A stretch of 64,000 nt of DNA from an uncultured Lachnospiraceae bacterium (GTDB lineage Bacteria > Bacillota > Clostridia > Lachnospirales > Lachnospiraceae). A program made the position numbers and the translations under genes. Every line of letters starts with the position of its first letter. Position 1 is the stretch's first letter. This document shows, one piece after another, positions 1 to 8,028 of this stretch. The stretch is from contig CASWVG010000006.1 of assembly GCA_949472775.1 (NCBI GenBank), forward strand, positions 1 to 64,000. Direction: 5' to 3'. The notes under the pieces were generated by a model. That model was not told where the DNA came from. It did no database searches and worked only from the letters and a program-made list of their open reading frames with translations.

Positions 1-52
1 TTTCGGTGCGGCCCTTGCCGATGTGCAGCGGCATGATGCGTGTGGTTGCCAT
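1..52 (-). CDS. Mobilisation relaxase, N-terminal fragment (window edge)
   Basis: Only the first 17 codons lie in the window. They read MATTRIMPLHIGKGRTE, which matches my memory of how relaxase/mobilization nuclease proteins of Clostridia mobile elements begin (MATTRxMPLHxGKGRT). A GAGAGGAGG ribosome binding site lies at 61-69, 8 bases before the ATG. The rest of the gene runs off the left edge. Relaxases nick DNA at oriT to start transfer of integrative conjugative or mobilisable elements, so this suggests the accessory segment belongs to such an element. The family call rests on a short match and the catalytic tyrosine and HUH motif are not visible here. Confidence 0.72.
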   Translation of the reverse strand, partial: MATTRIMPLHIGKGRTE

Positions 53-106
53 GATAGAATCCTCCTCTCAAAAAATAAGGACAGCTACATGAGAGCTGTC
101 CTTCGG

Positions 107-385
107 TCAATCCGATTTCTCGATATTTTGTTGCGCTTTTAACTCTGCCGCTTTCTTGCTGTCTACAAAATGAGTTGCATACCATTTTTCTATTTCCAAG
201 TCCCCGCTTTTACTGAACCGCAATGGGATGACCGGCTTATGCCCCTGGCTGTTTTTCTTTTTTACACCCCACTGCTTATAATAGCAGAAGGAGGGTTTTA
301 GTCCTGTTTTCTGTGCGTACACCCGCATCTGGCATTGGTGATAGACAGCCGAATGTACTTTTCCAATCAGTTCTTTGTCATTCAT
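107..385 (-). CDS. Hypothetical protein, 92 aa, mobile-element associated
   Basis: I do not recognise this protein. It is small and basic, with no predicted signal peptide or membrane segment and no obvious catalytic motif. It starts with ATG at 385 and overlaps the stop of the upstream AlbA/HATPase reading frame by 8 bases, which suggests translational coupling in one transcript running toward the relaxase. The C-terminus is Lys/Glu/Ala-rich. Its position between the regulator and the relaxase suggests an accessory of the mobile element, possibly a DNA-binding partner. That is inference from context only. Confidence 0.5.
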   Translation of the reverse strand: MNDKELIGKVHSAVYHQCQMRVYAQKTGLKPSFCYYKQWGVKKKNSQGHKPVIPLRFSKSGDLEIEKWYATHFVDSKKAAELKAQQNIEKSD

Positions 386-1896
386 TTCCGTGTTCCTTTA
401 CAAGATACAGTTTTTGATTTCTGGAACGTACTTTCTCCGGCTCTGAATACTGAACAATTCCTTCTGCCATCAGTTCCTTTAATGCTTTTGACAGGGTGGA
501 CGTTACTTTCGTATAACCAAGTTCGGACGCCAGCTCCGAAGTGGAAAGATTTCTGTTTTCTGTCAAAGTGGCCACCACAAGCTCTTTCAGCTCCGGCAGA
601 CTGCGGCGTTGCTTTTTCTTTGGGGCAGCGGCAGTTCCCGGCATAAGAAAATTCTTATGAATGGGCAGAATCACCGTAAAATATGTCCTTTCTTCATCAG
701 TTTCAAATAATGGCATATCCGAACCGTTTGCTTCCATAGCATGGAGAATTGTGGGGATTCCGGTATTGCGTCCCTCCACCAGTTTCAGCTCTTTTAGAAA
801 ATCTCCGATTCTCCGGTTCCGATAACGCCGGGAAATCAGGCGTCGGTTCATCAAATCATCATTACTGATTGTGCGGTCCGGTCCCGGCAGGCTGGTAATT
901 TCCATCCGGTCCGGCGTGACAGTAACCGTAATCGGTTCCCCGATTTGATATGACTTGTGGTAGATAGCATTGGACAGGCTTTCTTCTACCGCTGCATACG
1001 GCAGGTTAAAAATGCGTACTGCTTCTGCCTGGTCGGGAAGTTTGATTACTTTTTCCTTGATGATGTAGTTTTTAATATAACTGAGCGCATCCCGTAGCTG
1101 GCGGTCAAGAGGACCCGCAAAAATCTTTTCTGTCATTCCAATGCCGGTCGGGTTTATCAACCACCTCTATCCGGGCATACGGAAAAAAATCATCCGGGCG
1201 CTCATGGAAGAACATCAACCCTGCATTCAATGGCCGTTTCCATTCCGAAGGCCCACCAATCAGGCGCATGGAAGCTGCGGTTTCTGTAACTGGCTGGGTA
1301 AGCGAGCGTTCATACAGATCACTCTTTACCGCATAAAGGAATTCCGAAATCAGGCTGGACTTCAAATCCTCTGGTCTGGCTGCTGGATTTGGGCGGTCAT
1401 CATAGGGCTGGTTATTTGCCAGCATAAACAGCTCTTTTTCCTCCAGCTGATTTGCCCGGATGCTGTTGGACATTTTGCGGATATAGTATACCTTTTCTGA
1501 TTTTGCGGCTTTTTCTGTTGGGAAAGCGACAGGACATTTATAAGGCCGGTCAGCTCCGCCCGGTATCCATAAAACAATGATCTCTTTTCCTTCATAAGAA
1601 GCCTGCTCTACAATCGGAATATAGCGCGGCTCAATCAGATTACATTTTTGTAGCAATTCTTTATTGATCCGGTCAATGGAACTTTTGCTTAAACCTTTGA
1701 CCGGGAGCTTCGGCATTCCATTTTCTTCCTCAATTCCAATAATGATGTAGCCGCCGCCCCAGTTGTCAATATCATTTGCGAAAGCACAAATAGAGTGTAA
1801 AATTGGTTCAGGATTCCAGTCACCCTTATATTCAATACGCGCGCTCTCAATCACACGCCGGTTAATTAAATCTGATACATTGATTGGCAGTGCCAT
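378..1896 (-). pseudogene. AlbA_2 / HATPase-type ATP-binding regulator, frameshifted
   Basis: Two adjacent reading frames together make one full protein. The first (start 1896, preceded by AGGAGG at 1902-1907) carries an AlbA_2/Schlafen-like domain with FANDIDNWGGGYIIIGIEE. It leaves frame after VVDKPD near 1150. The second runs from about 1158 to 378 and carries a GHKL-type ATP-binding domain (EESLSNAIYHKSY as N-box) and a C-terminal winged helix. Intact relatives, as I recall them, read VVDKPDPTGIGMTEK at the joint. The sequence CCCGACCGG could come from a CCCGA-CCCGA tandem by loss of one 5-base unit. Members of this group are thought to be ATP-dependent transcriptional regulators. The break may be real or a sequencing error. 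Confidence 0.75.
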
Positions 1897-1916
1897 AATA
1901 ACCTCCTGACAGATGT

Positions 1917-1981
1917 GGAACATCCCTCATTAACTTACCCCATTAACTTACCCCACTAACATCCCCCATTAACTTACCCCA
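1917..1981. repeat. Five contiguous 13-bp tandem repeats (candidate operator)
   Basis: Read on the minus strand, five 13-bp units follow one another without gaps: TGGGGTAAGTTAA, TGGGGGATGTTAG, TGGGGTAAGTTAA, TGGGGTAAGTTAA, TGAGGGATGTTCC. Three are identical and two are a variant form. They begin two bases downstream of a predicted -10 box and end 20 bases before the start codon of the AlbA/HATPase gene, so they cover the start of its transcript. This placement fits an autoregulatory operator with several binding sites. That the neighbouring regulator binds here is inference. Confidence 0.85.
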
Positions 1982-1983
1982 TT

Positions 1984-2011
1984 ATTGTATCAGATATTCT
2001 GGCAAAAGCAA
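1984..2011 (-). promoter_or_regulatory. Predicted sigma-A promoter of the AlbA/HATPase gene
   Basis: On the minus strand TTGCTT (2006-2011) and TACAAT (1984-1989) are separated by 16 bases. The 13-bp repeats start immediately downstream, so a bound protein would block initiation or clearance. Confidence 0.55.
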
Positions 2012-2026
2012 GGGATACGAAAAAGA

Positions 2027-2241
2027 TCAAATTAGGAAGTGCTGAAAATGGTCAATCAAGGCTTGCCCCAATTCGCCCTCATACACAGCGATTTATCCTG
2101 ACTTGCTAAAATGCACTGGTAGTACATGGTGTTGATCTGCCGTTCCAGCTGCCGGACACGCCACGCAGATTTTGCACATTCTTCTGCATAAAAAGTCCTT
2201 GCCAGTTCATCCTGAACACGCATCAAAAGCCGATAATAGGA
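2027..2241 (-). pseudogene. YhcG/DUF1016 nuclease-family remnant
   Basis: Minus-strand translation from 2241 gives a segment with LLMRVQDELARTFYAEE, then SAWRVRQLERQINTMYYQ and ILASQDK. I recognise this as the N-terminal helical part of the PDDEXK YhcG/DUF1016 family. After about 50 codons the frame changes and a second short piece follows, VYEGELGQALIDHFQHF, which resembles a later part of the same family and ends at a stop at 2027. There is no start codon and most of the nuclease domain is missing. The remnant abuts the hairpin end of the IS200-type element, so insertion or deletion around that element probably broke it. Confidence 0.7.
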
Positions 2242-2253
2242 CTAACTCAATTC

Positions 2254-2487
2254 GCTCCACAGTGTGGAGCAAATTGAAGTCAAGACTACCGGCTTAGCCG
2301 GTAGCCTGCTCTGCCCCTATAAGGGGCTATTACCTGCTTGCGCCCGGAAGGCGCACTGATGGTCTGCCAACTGCACCACATTCTCAGCTGCCCCTTTCAG
2401 GGGCTCTTTCAGTGCTTCCTTCTACCGGCGCAGCCCCATAAGGGGCTTGCTGGTTTGCTTTGATTCCCTACTGCCACTCCAAGTGGC
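2254..2487. other. Hairpin-rich 3' flank of the IS200-type element
   Basis: There is no coding sequence here. The stretch is packed with short inverted repeats: GCTCCACA-G-TGTGGAGC at 2254-2270, CCGGCTTAGCCGG near 2290, GCCCCTATAAGGGGC near 2314, GCGCCCGGAAGGCGC near 2341, GCCCCTTTCAGGGGC near 2391, GCCCCATAAGGGGC near 2431 and CCACTCCAAGTGG near 2474. IS200/IS605 ends are recognised by the transposase as subterminal hairpins, so the palindrome at 2254-2270, next to the YhcG remnant, is a candidate element end. The function of the other hairpins is unknown. Confidence 0.6.
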
Positions 2488-2856
2488 CTATTTCTTGTTC
2501 TTCTTTACCGGCTCACCCGTAAACAGGTCGATATACTCTACTAAAGACATCTGGTCATATTCTAGATCTTCTTTCAGCTGATTCTGGATATACGTTTTGA
2601 TCGCAGCTGTGTTCTTCCCCACAGTATCCACATAATACCCTCTACACCAGAAATGACAGTTCCCATACTTATATTTCAGATTCGCATGCTTCTCAAATAT
2701 CATCAGGGAACTCTTCCCTTTCAGGTATCCTACAATTTCTGATACCGGGTATTTGGGCGGTATCCTTACCAGCATGTGGATGTGATCCGGGCAGCATTCT
2801 GCTTCTATGATCTCTATTCCTTTTCCGCGGCATAGCGCTCCCAGTATCTGCCCTCC
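2488..2856 (-). pseudogene. tnpA: IS200-type TnpA transposase, 5'-truncated
   Basis: The readable frame begins near GQILGALCRGKGIEIIEAE and continues through the HUH motif DHIHM, then YLKGKSSLMIF, FWCRGYYVDTVG and the catalytic-tyrosine helix (TYIQNQ) to a stop at 2488. Full-length IS200 transposases have about 40-50 more N-terminal residues, including the first strand. Here the frame meets a stop at 2875-2877 instead. Both catalytic signatures of this single-strand Y1 transposase family are present but the protein should not fold. No tnpB is seen beside it. The truncation point is a perfect GC-rich hairpin next to the rpsI terminator. Confidence 0.8.
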
Positions 2857-2882
2857 CCCTGCATAGCAGGGGGTTTATTTTT
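2855..2882 (+). terminator. Rho-independent terminator, plus strand
   Basis: CCCCCTGC-ATA-GCAGGGGG is followed by TTTATTTTT on the plus strand. It would stop transcripts entering the ribosomal region from the accessory segment. It may also be a relic of the element end. Confidence 0.6.
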
Positions 2883-2897
2883 GTCTGTGACATAAGC

Positions 2898-2930
2898 AAA
2901 AGCCCGGAAATCCTTGTTCCGGGCTTTTTG
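2898..2930 (-). terminator. Terminator of the rplM-rpsI operon
   Basis: AAAAGCCCGGAA and TTCCGGGCTTTT form a stem with a 7-base loop 18 bases after the rpsI stop. A/T tracts flank both sides, so it can work in both directions. Confidence 0.85.
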
Positions 2931-2947
2931 AGCCATTTTGATAAAAT

Positions 2948-3352
2948 TTAACGCTTGCTGAACTGCGGCGCTCTTCTCGCTGCTTTGAGACCGTATTTCT
3001 TTCTCTCCTTCATACGAGGGTCTCTGGTCAGATAACCCGCTTTCTTCAAGGTGGGTCTGTAATCCGGATCCGCCTGAAGCAGCGCTCTTGCGATACCGTG
3101 TCTCACCGCACCTGCCTGTCCTGTGTAACCGCCACCCTTTACGGTAACCTTCACATCAAACTTATCTACCGTATCGGTTGCAGCCAGCGGCTGGCGAACA
3201 ATCACCTTCAGGGTTTCAAGCCCGAAGTAATCGTCGATATTTCTCTTATTGATGGTGATCTCACCCTTACCGGGCATTAAATATACTCTGGCAATAGATT
3301 TCTTTCTCCTGCCAGTTCCGTAATATTTCGCTGATTTATCTGCTTTAGCCAT
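2948..3352 (-). CDS. rpsI: 30S ribosomal protein S9
   Basis: The protein has 134 residues, near the usual S9 length of about 130. It carries the [16 protein letters not shown] start, the [19 protein letters not shown] core and the conserved basic tail ending in SKR, which reaches the P-site tRNA in known ribosomes. The gene lies 17 bases after rplM and ends at a strong terminator, so rplM-rpsI is a two-gene operon, the usual bacterial arrangement. Transcription should come from the consensus promoter upstream of rplM. Confidence 0.98.
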   Translation of the reverse strand: MAKADKSAKYYGTGRRKKSIARVYLMPGKGEITINKRNIDDYFGLETLKVIVRQPLAATDTVDKFDVKVTVKGGGYTGQAGAVRHGIARALLQADPDYRPTLKKAGYLTRDPRMKERKKYGLKAARRAPQFSKR

Positions 3353-3369
3353 GATTCTTTATCCCTTTC

Positions 3370-3798
3370 TTAAAATGTTAATACCTCAGGTTTCTGTGCC
3401 GCATGCTTGTGCTCGGGTCCGACATATACAAAAAGCTTCTTGTACATCTCTCTGCCAAGCGGTCCCTTGGGAAGCATACCCTTAACCGCGTGCTCCACTA
3501 CTCTCTCGGGGTGCTTCTGTAACATTTCTTTCAAGGTGGTTTCCTTCATGCCGCCCACATAATCGGAATGATGGTAATAGATCTTCTGTTCCAGCTTCTT
3601 ACCGGTCACCTTCACTTTTTCCGCATTGACAACGATCACATAATCTCCCGTGTCGATATGGGGCGTAAAGATCGGCTTGTTTTTACCTCTCAGCACCTTG
3701 GCAATCTCAGATGCCAGGCGTCCCAGTGTCATATCTGTCGCATCAACTACGTACCATTTTCTCTCGATCGTAGCCGGACTCGCCATAAAAGTTTTCAT
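3370..3798 (-). CDS. rplM: 50S ribosomal protein L13
   Basis: L13 is an early-assembly 23S rRNA binder. The chosen ATG at 3798 gives [20 protein letters not shown], 142 residues, matching the family, with GGAGGT at 3806-3811 correctly spaced. An ATG-less extension upstream is possible but unlikely. Family signatures are [30 protein letters not shown] and [18 protein letters not shown]. It heads the rplM-rpsI operon behind a strong promoter and a leader of about 200 bases. Confidence 0.98.
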   Translation of the reverse strand: MKTFMASPATIERKWYVVDATDMTLGRLASEIAKVLRGKNKPIFTPHIDTGDYVIVVNAEKVKVTGKKLEQKIYYHHSDYVGGMKETTLKEMLQKHPERVVEHAVKGMLPKGPLGREMYKKLFVYVGPEHKHAAQKPEVLTF

Positions 3799-4023
3799 GA
3801 ATATTACCTCCATAGTAACTGTCTGTACCGCTTCCAAAGACCCTCATGCAGATGTCCGGCCACACTCGGTATCCCTCCACGGCAGTTTGTAGTACAAGCG
3901 GGCTGGAAAGATTCAACTTTCCTGCTCGTCGCGCCGTCAGCAACAATATTCCCTGTGCAGGCGCATTCATATAAAATGTCTCACCGGGGCTTTGGTCAGA
4001 CATTTATAAACATTTCGTCACAG
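3799..4023 (-). promoter_or_regulatory. rplM leader, candidate L13 autoregulatory RNA
   Basis: About 200 bases separate the mapped -10 box from the rplM start, far more than needed for a ribosome binding site, and no gene lies in it. Firmicutes rplM leaders are known to carry an L13-binding structure (L13_leader family). I did not fold this sequence, so its presence here is inference from length and position. Confidence 0.45.
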
Positions 4024-4029
4024 TTAAAT

Positions 4030-4058
4030 ATTATATTATACGCTTCCGCGTGTGTCAA
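4030..4058 (-). promoter_or_regulatory. Consensus sigma-A promoter of rplM-rpsI
   Basis: On the minus strand TTGACA (4053-4058) and TATAAT (4030-4035) are both perfect consensus and are spaced by 17 bases. A second overlapping TATAAT at 4035-4040 would be spaced by only 12. Confidence 0.9.
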
Positions 4059-4187
4059 CCAGTTTTTCCCGAAATTTCCTTGAAATTTCCGGTTCCGCTC
4101 ATTATGCGGGCGTTCCCTCATACCTTCATTTGTCACCCGGATTCACGCAAGCCTGATTTGACCGCCAGATACGGTCTGGCTGCCCTG

Positions 4188-5000
4188 TTACAGCAGGAAT
4201 TCATACCCCACAAGGGTCAGCCCGCACGCCGGTGCCGTAGGTCCTGCCGCCTGTCTGTCACATGCCTCGAGAATATCCTTCACCCGCCCGGGCGGCATTT
4301 TCCCCCGTCCGACCTCCATCAGCGTCCCCGCAATAATTCTCACCATATTATATAAGAAACCTCTGCCCGCCACACGGATGACAATCTCCCTGCCCGTCTG
4401 CGGCGCTTTTCCATTGCCTGTATACGCGTTTGGGTCCGCCGCCGCATTCTTTATGCTGTCAGCGCCTTCCTCCCATACTTCCACATCGTCGATCCGCCGC
4501 ACCGTGGTCTGCGCCTGCGTGTCCACGCTGCAGAAACTCTTAAAGTCATGTTCCCCCACCAGATATGCCGCCGCCCGGCTCATCAGGCTGACATCCAACG
4601 GCACATAAGTAAAATGCGTATAAAGTCGCTTCGTCGGAATGGGAAACTCCGCATTACAGATCCGATACTCATAAGTTTTTATGCTCTCGCAATGTCTGGG
4701 ATGAAAATCCGCCGCCACCTCTTTTGAGGCGCGGATCTTAATATCCTCCGGCAGTCTCCGGTTCAGCGCATATGAAAACTTCTCCGCCGGAATGGAACTG
4801 TCCGTGTCAAACACCGCGATATTACCGAGTGCATGTACGCCGGAATCGGTGCGGCTTGCGCCGATCACCTCTATCGTCTCGCCCGTAAGTTCAAAAAGGC
4901 ATCTGTTAAGAACGCTCTCTATGGTTTCTTTACCCGGCTGTAACTGCCAGCCGCAGTATGCAGTCCCGTCGTACGCAACGGTTAACATAACTCGTCCCAT
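4188..5000 (-). CDS. truA: tRNA pseudouridine(38-40) synthase
   Basis: TruA isomerises uridines 38-40 in the anticodon arm of tRNAs. The protein has 270 residues with MLTVAYDGTAYCGWQ at the start and the catalytic aspartate in GASRTDSGVHA. RGFLYNMVRIIAGTLMEVG lies near the C-terminus. A poorly conserved insert of about 20 residues (EEGADSIKNAAADPNAYTG) precedes the last conserved block. The gene lies downstream of ecfT in the classic ecfA1-ecfA2-ecfT-truA-rplM-rpsI order of Firmicutes. The gap of 139 bases after ecfT holds nothing I recognise. Confidence 0.97.
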   Translation of the reverse strand: MGRVMLTVAYDGTAYCGWQLQPGKETIESVLNRCLFELTGETIEVIGASRTDSGVHALGNIAVFDTDSSIPAEKFSYALNRRLPEDIKIRASKEVAADFHPRHCESIKTYEYRICNAEFPIPTKRLYTHFTYVPLDVSLMSRAAAYLVGEHDFKSFCSVDTQAQTTVRRIDDVEVWEEGADSIKNAAADPNAYTGNGKAPQTGREIVIRVAGRGFLYNMVRIIAGTLMEVGRGKMPPGRVKDILEACDRQAAGPTAPACGLTLVGYEFLL

Positions 5001-5139
5001 TCTCTTATCTTCCCAAATTTTCCCTTATCTCCGGACCATCCATTACATGTCTGCCTTTACGCGCAGTCGCTGTCTGTCCTCTTTCCCCGTATTTCACTCC
5101 TATGATCAGTCCCGTTTCCCGCACACGGCGCGCCGAATA

Positions 5140-5940
5140 TCACAGCCACACCCGTATCGCCACACATCCCACAAAATACAGGAGCAGCACGCCATACGCC
5201 GCCCTGTCCGCACCGCGGTAACGCAGGGGCTTCATCTTCGTTCTGTGCTCTCCACCCCGGTAACATCTCGCCTCCATCGCCATCGCCAGATCATTGGCAC
5301 GGCGGAACGCTGAAATAAACAGGGGAACCAGAAGCGGCACCATCGCCTTCGCCTTCTTAATCAGATTTCCGCTCTCAAAATCCGCCCCTCTCGCAATCTG
5401 CGCTTTCATAATCTTATCCGTCTCCTCCAGCAGAATCGGAATAAACCGCAGGGCAATGGACATCATCATCGACACCTCGTGCACCGGCACCTTCACATAT
5501 TTCAAGGGACCCATCAGCTTTTCCATGCCGTCCGTCAGACTGTTCGGCGTAGTCGTCAGCGTCATCAGCGAAGAACCGACAATCAGGAAAGAAAGCCGGA
5601 CTGCCATCATCACCGCAATCCGCAGCCCTTCCTTCGTAATCGTCAGCTTCCAAAACGTGACAAGCGGTTCCCCGGGCGTCAGAAACAGGTTGAACACAAC
5701 CGTAATCAGCAGAATAAAGACAATCGCCTTCATTCCCTTGACCATATAGCCAAAAGGAACCTTTGACAATTTAATCATACATGCCAGAAACAGGGCTGCT
5801 ACCACATACCCCACCCAGCTATCCACCACAAAAAGAGAAATGATAAAGCCTATCGTCGCTACCAGTTTTACCCGCGGGTCCAGTTTATGGATGACGGAAT
5901 CCGCCTGATAATACTGGCCCAATGTTATATCTCGAATCAT
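5140..5940 (-). CDS. ecfT: ECF transporter transmembrane component EcfT
   Basis: EcfT is the membrane scaffold that couples the two ATPases to interchangeable vitamin-binding S components. The 266-residue protein has hydrophobic segments near residues 27-60, 68-90 and 105-130 and a C-terminal one near 245-265. The two coupling-helix signatures with an Ala-Arg-Gly core (ARGADFESG and ARCYRGG) are visible; they contact the EcfA grooves. No S component gene is in the window, as expected for a group II ECF module. It follows ecfA2 by 85 bases. Confidence 0.96.
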   Translation of the reverse strand: MIRDITLGQYYQADSVIHKLDPRVKLVATIGFIISLFVVDSWVGYVVAALFLACMIKLSKVPFGYMVKGMKAIVFILLITVVFNLFLTPGEPLVTFWKLTITKEGLRIAVMMAVRLSFLIVGSSLMTLTTTPNSLTDGMEKLMGPLKYVKVPVHEVSMMMSIALRFIPILLEETDKIMKAQIARGADFESGNLIKKAKAMVPLLVPLFISAFRRANDLAMAMEARCYRGGEHRTKMKPLRYRGADRAAYGVLLLYFVGCVAIRVWL

Positions 5941-6025
5941 ATCTTCTCCATCCCAGAGCTTTTACAAAACATCCAAAGTGTCTCTCAATTTTCGCCTGCC
6001 GCCGATTCCCTCTCGTTCGGTTCTG

Positions 6026-6874
6026 TTATTTCCCGAGCGATTGCAGAATCGACTGCTCCGCCTCCCGGATCGTCGTGACGGCGGTGTCCACTTTCATGCC
6101 CTGTTTTGCCAGCGCCTGCATAATGTATGTCACCTGGGGCGCTGCAAGCCCCACCTGTTCCAATTCCTTATAATGCTGAAAAACCTCCCTCGGCGTGTCA
6201 TCATAAAGGACGCTTCCCCGACTCATAACGATAATCCGCTCCACATACTTCGCCACGTCCTCCATGCTGTGTGAAACCAGAATCACGGTGATTCCCGTCT
6301 CCTCTTTCAGCTTCGCAATCTGGTCAAGTATCTCATCCCTGCCTTTCGGGTCAAGCCCCGCCGTAGGCTCATCCAGAATCAGTATATCGGGTTTCATTGC
6401 CAGTACGCCCGCGATTGCTACCCGGCGTTTCTGCCCGCCGGATAAATCAAACGGTGACTGGTAAAAATACTCGTCCGCAAGCCCCACCTGCTTTAATGCT
6501 GCATAGGCGCGCAGCTCCGTTTCCTTCTGGGAAAGTCCCAGATTCTTCGGTCCGAAACACACATCCTTAAACACGTCGATCTCAAAAAGCTGGTGCTCGG
6601 GATACTGAAATACAAGCCCGACTTTGCTGCGCAGCTTTTTCTTATCGTAATCTTTGTCGTGAATATCCTCGCCGTTATAATAAATCGCTCCGCCTGTCGG
6701 TCTGATCAGCCCGTTTAAATGCTGTACGAGCGTAGACTTTCCGGAACCAGTATGCCCGATCAGCCCAATAAACTGCCCGTCGGGAATCACCAGATTGATA
6801 TCCTTTAACGCGTGCACCGCAAGCGCCGTATCTTCCCCATATATATAATTGACATGATCCAAAATCAACGACAT
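6026..6874 (-). CDS. ecfA2: ECF transporter ATPase EcfA2
   Basis: This is one of the two ATPases powering group II ECF vitamin uptake. The start at 6874 (MSLILDHVNYIYG, 282 residues) is preferred because GAGGAAA lies just upstream; an upstream ATG at 6916 lacks one. Walker A is GHTGSGKST, the Q-loop VFQYPEHQLF, the signature LSGGQKRR, Walker B ILILDEPTAGLDP, and the H-loop VSHSMEDV. The family-specific Q-helix region FQYPEHQLFE supports the ECF assignment. It lies between ecfA1 and ecfT. Confidence 0.96.
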   Translation of the reverse strand: MSLILDHVNYIYGEDTALAVHALKDINLVIPDGQFIGLIGHTGSGKSTLVQHLNGLIRPTGGAIYYNGEDIHDKDYDKKKLRSKVGLVFQYPEHQLFEIDVFKDVCFGPKNLGLSQKETELRAYAALKQVGLADEYFYQSPFDLSGGQKRRVAIAGVLAMKPDILILDEPTAGLDPKGRDEILDQIAKLKEETGITVILVSHSMEDVAKYVERIIVMSRGSVLYDDTPREVFQHYKELEQVGLAAPQVTYIMQALAKQGMKVDTAVTTIREAEQSILQSLGK

Positions 6875-6967
6875 GATTTTCGTTTCCTCTTTATCTCTAT
6901 TCTCCACGTCAGACACATGCAGACTGCCTGTTACTCTTTTCCTGTCATCATGATCTGCCCTGCCTTA

Positions 6968-7825
6968 CTAACGTCCCGAGACCGCCATGAGTGCCTCCGT
7001 AAATTCCTCTATGGTCAGAATCCCTTCCGGAAGATTCACACCCTTCTGCCTCAGTTCGTGTGCGAGAAGCGTCACCTGCGGTACATCAAGGCGCAGCTCC
7101 TGCAGTTCTTCCACCCTGGAAAAGATTTCCCTCGGCGTCCCCTCCATGGCGATATGCCCCTGATCCATGACAAAAACCATATCCGCGTGAATGATTTCTT
7201 CCATATAATGCGTAATCAGTACAACTGTAATTCCTTCCACGTCGTTCAGCGCCCGCACCGCGCGTATTACTTCTTTTCGACCGTTCGGGTCAAGCATAGC
7301 CGTAGGCTCGTCCAGAATAATGCACTTCGGATGCATGGCAATCACACCCGCGATGGATACCCGCTGCTTCTGTCCGCCGGAAAGCTTGTTGGGCGAGTGT
7401 TTGCGGTACTCGTACATGCCAACCGCCTTCAGGCTCTCCTCCACGCGCTCCCAGATCTCTTTCGTGGGCACACCCATGTTCTCCGGGCCGAACCCCACGT
7501 CCTCCTCCACAACCTGTCCGATAATCTGGTTGTCCGGGTTCTGGAATACCATACCCGCCTCCTGGCGGATATCCCAGAGATGGCTTTCATCCTGCGTGTC
7601 CATACCGTCCACCCACACCGTTCCTTCCGTGGGGTAGAGAATCGCGTTGATGTGTTTGGCAAGCGTAGACTTCCCGGAGCCGTTATGCCCCAGAACCGCT
7701 ATAAAGTCGCCCTGTTTAATGTCCAGATCCACCTCGTCCACAGCCCGGGTAATGCCTTCCACATTGCCCTCCTCGTCACGGCGTATATATTCAAATGTCA
7801 GCTTATCCGTCTTTATAATTCCCAT
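6968..7825 (-). CDS. ecfA1: ECF transporter ATPase EcfA1
   Basis: This is the second ECF ATPase and pairs with EcfA2 under EcfT. The ATG at 7825 ([13 protein letters not shown], 285 residues) follows AAGGAAA; a start at 7867 would add 14 unconserved residues. Walker A is [10 protein letters not shown]-loop VFQNPDNQI, signature LSGGQKQR, Walker [14 protein letters not shown] and H-loop THYMEE. EcfA1 usually follows rplQ directly. Here a plus-strand peptidase gene sits between them, so this module needs its own promoter in the divergent region 7826-8028. Confidence 0.96.
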   Translation of the reverse strand: MGIIKTDKLTFEYIRRDEEGNVEGITRAVDEVDLDIKQGDFIAVLGHNGSGKSTLAKHINAILYPTEGTVWVDGMDTQDESHLWDIRQEAGMVFQNPDNQIIGQVVEEDVGFGPENMGVPTKEIWERVEESLKAVGMYEYRKHSPNKLSGGQKQRVSIAGVIAMHPKCIILDEPTAMLDPNGRKEVIRAVRALNDVEGITVVLITHYMEEIIHADMVFVMDQGHIAMEGTPREIFSRVEELQELRLDVPQVTLLAHELRQKGVNLPEGILTIEEFTEALMAVSGR

Positions 7826-7953
7826 ATTATTTCCTTCATTCTTTTCCAGACCGTCCGCCCTGCACACAGGCGCGGCGTTTCACCACCGCCTATTGTACTG
7901 GATTGCCGGAAAAAATGCAAGTACATGCGCCCCTCCCCCATTCTATAAAAATG

Positions 7954-7962
7954 TGATATAAT
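7954..7962 (+). promoter_or_regulatory. Extended -10 promoter of the M15 peptidase
   Basis: TGATATAAT fits the extended -10 form (TGnTATAAT), about 65 bases before the ATG at 8029. No good -35 box is seen, which extended -10 promoters tolerate. Confidence 0.5.
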
Positions 7963-8028
7963 GTCCGGGATGGCAATGAGCAGTGCATAAACAAAAGGAT
8001 AATTGGATTGGGGAGGAATGAAATAGAC

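Noticed and set aside
378-1923. Two separate genes for the AlbA and HATPase halves
   Set aside because: Together they give one continuous family protein interrupted at a single point, and the second half has no ribosome binding site.
2254-2487. Integron attC sites
   Set aside because: The palindromes are short and varied, with no integrase and no cassette structure.
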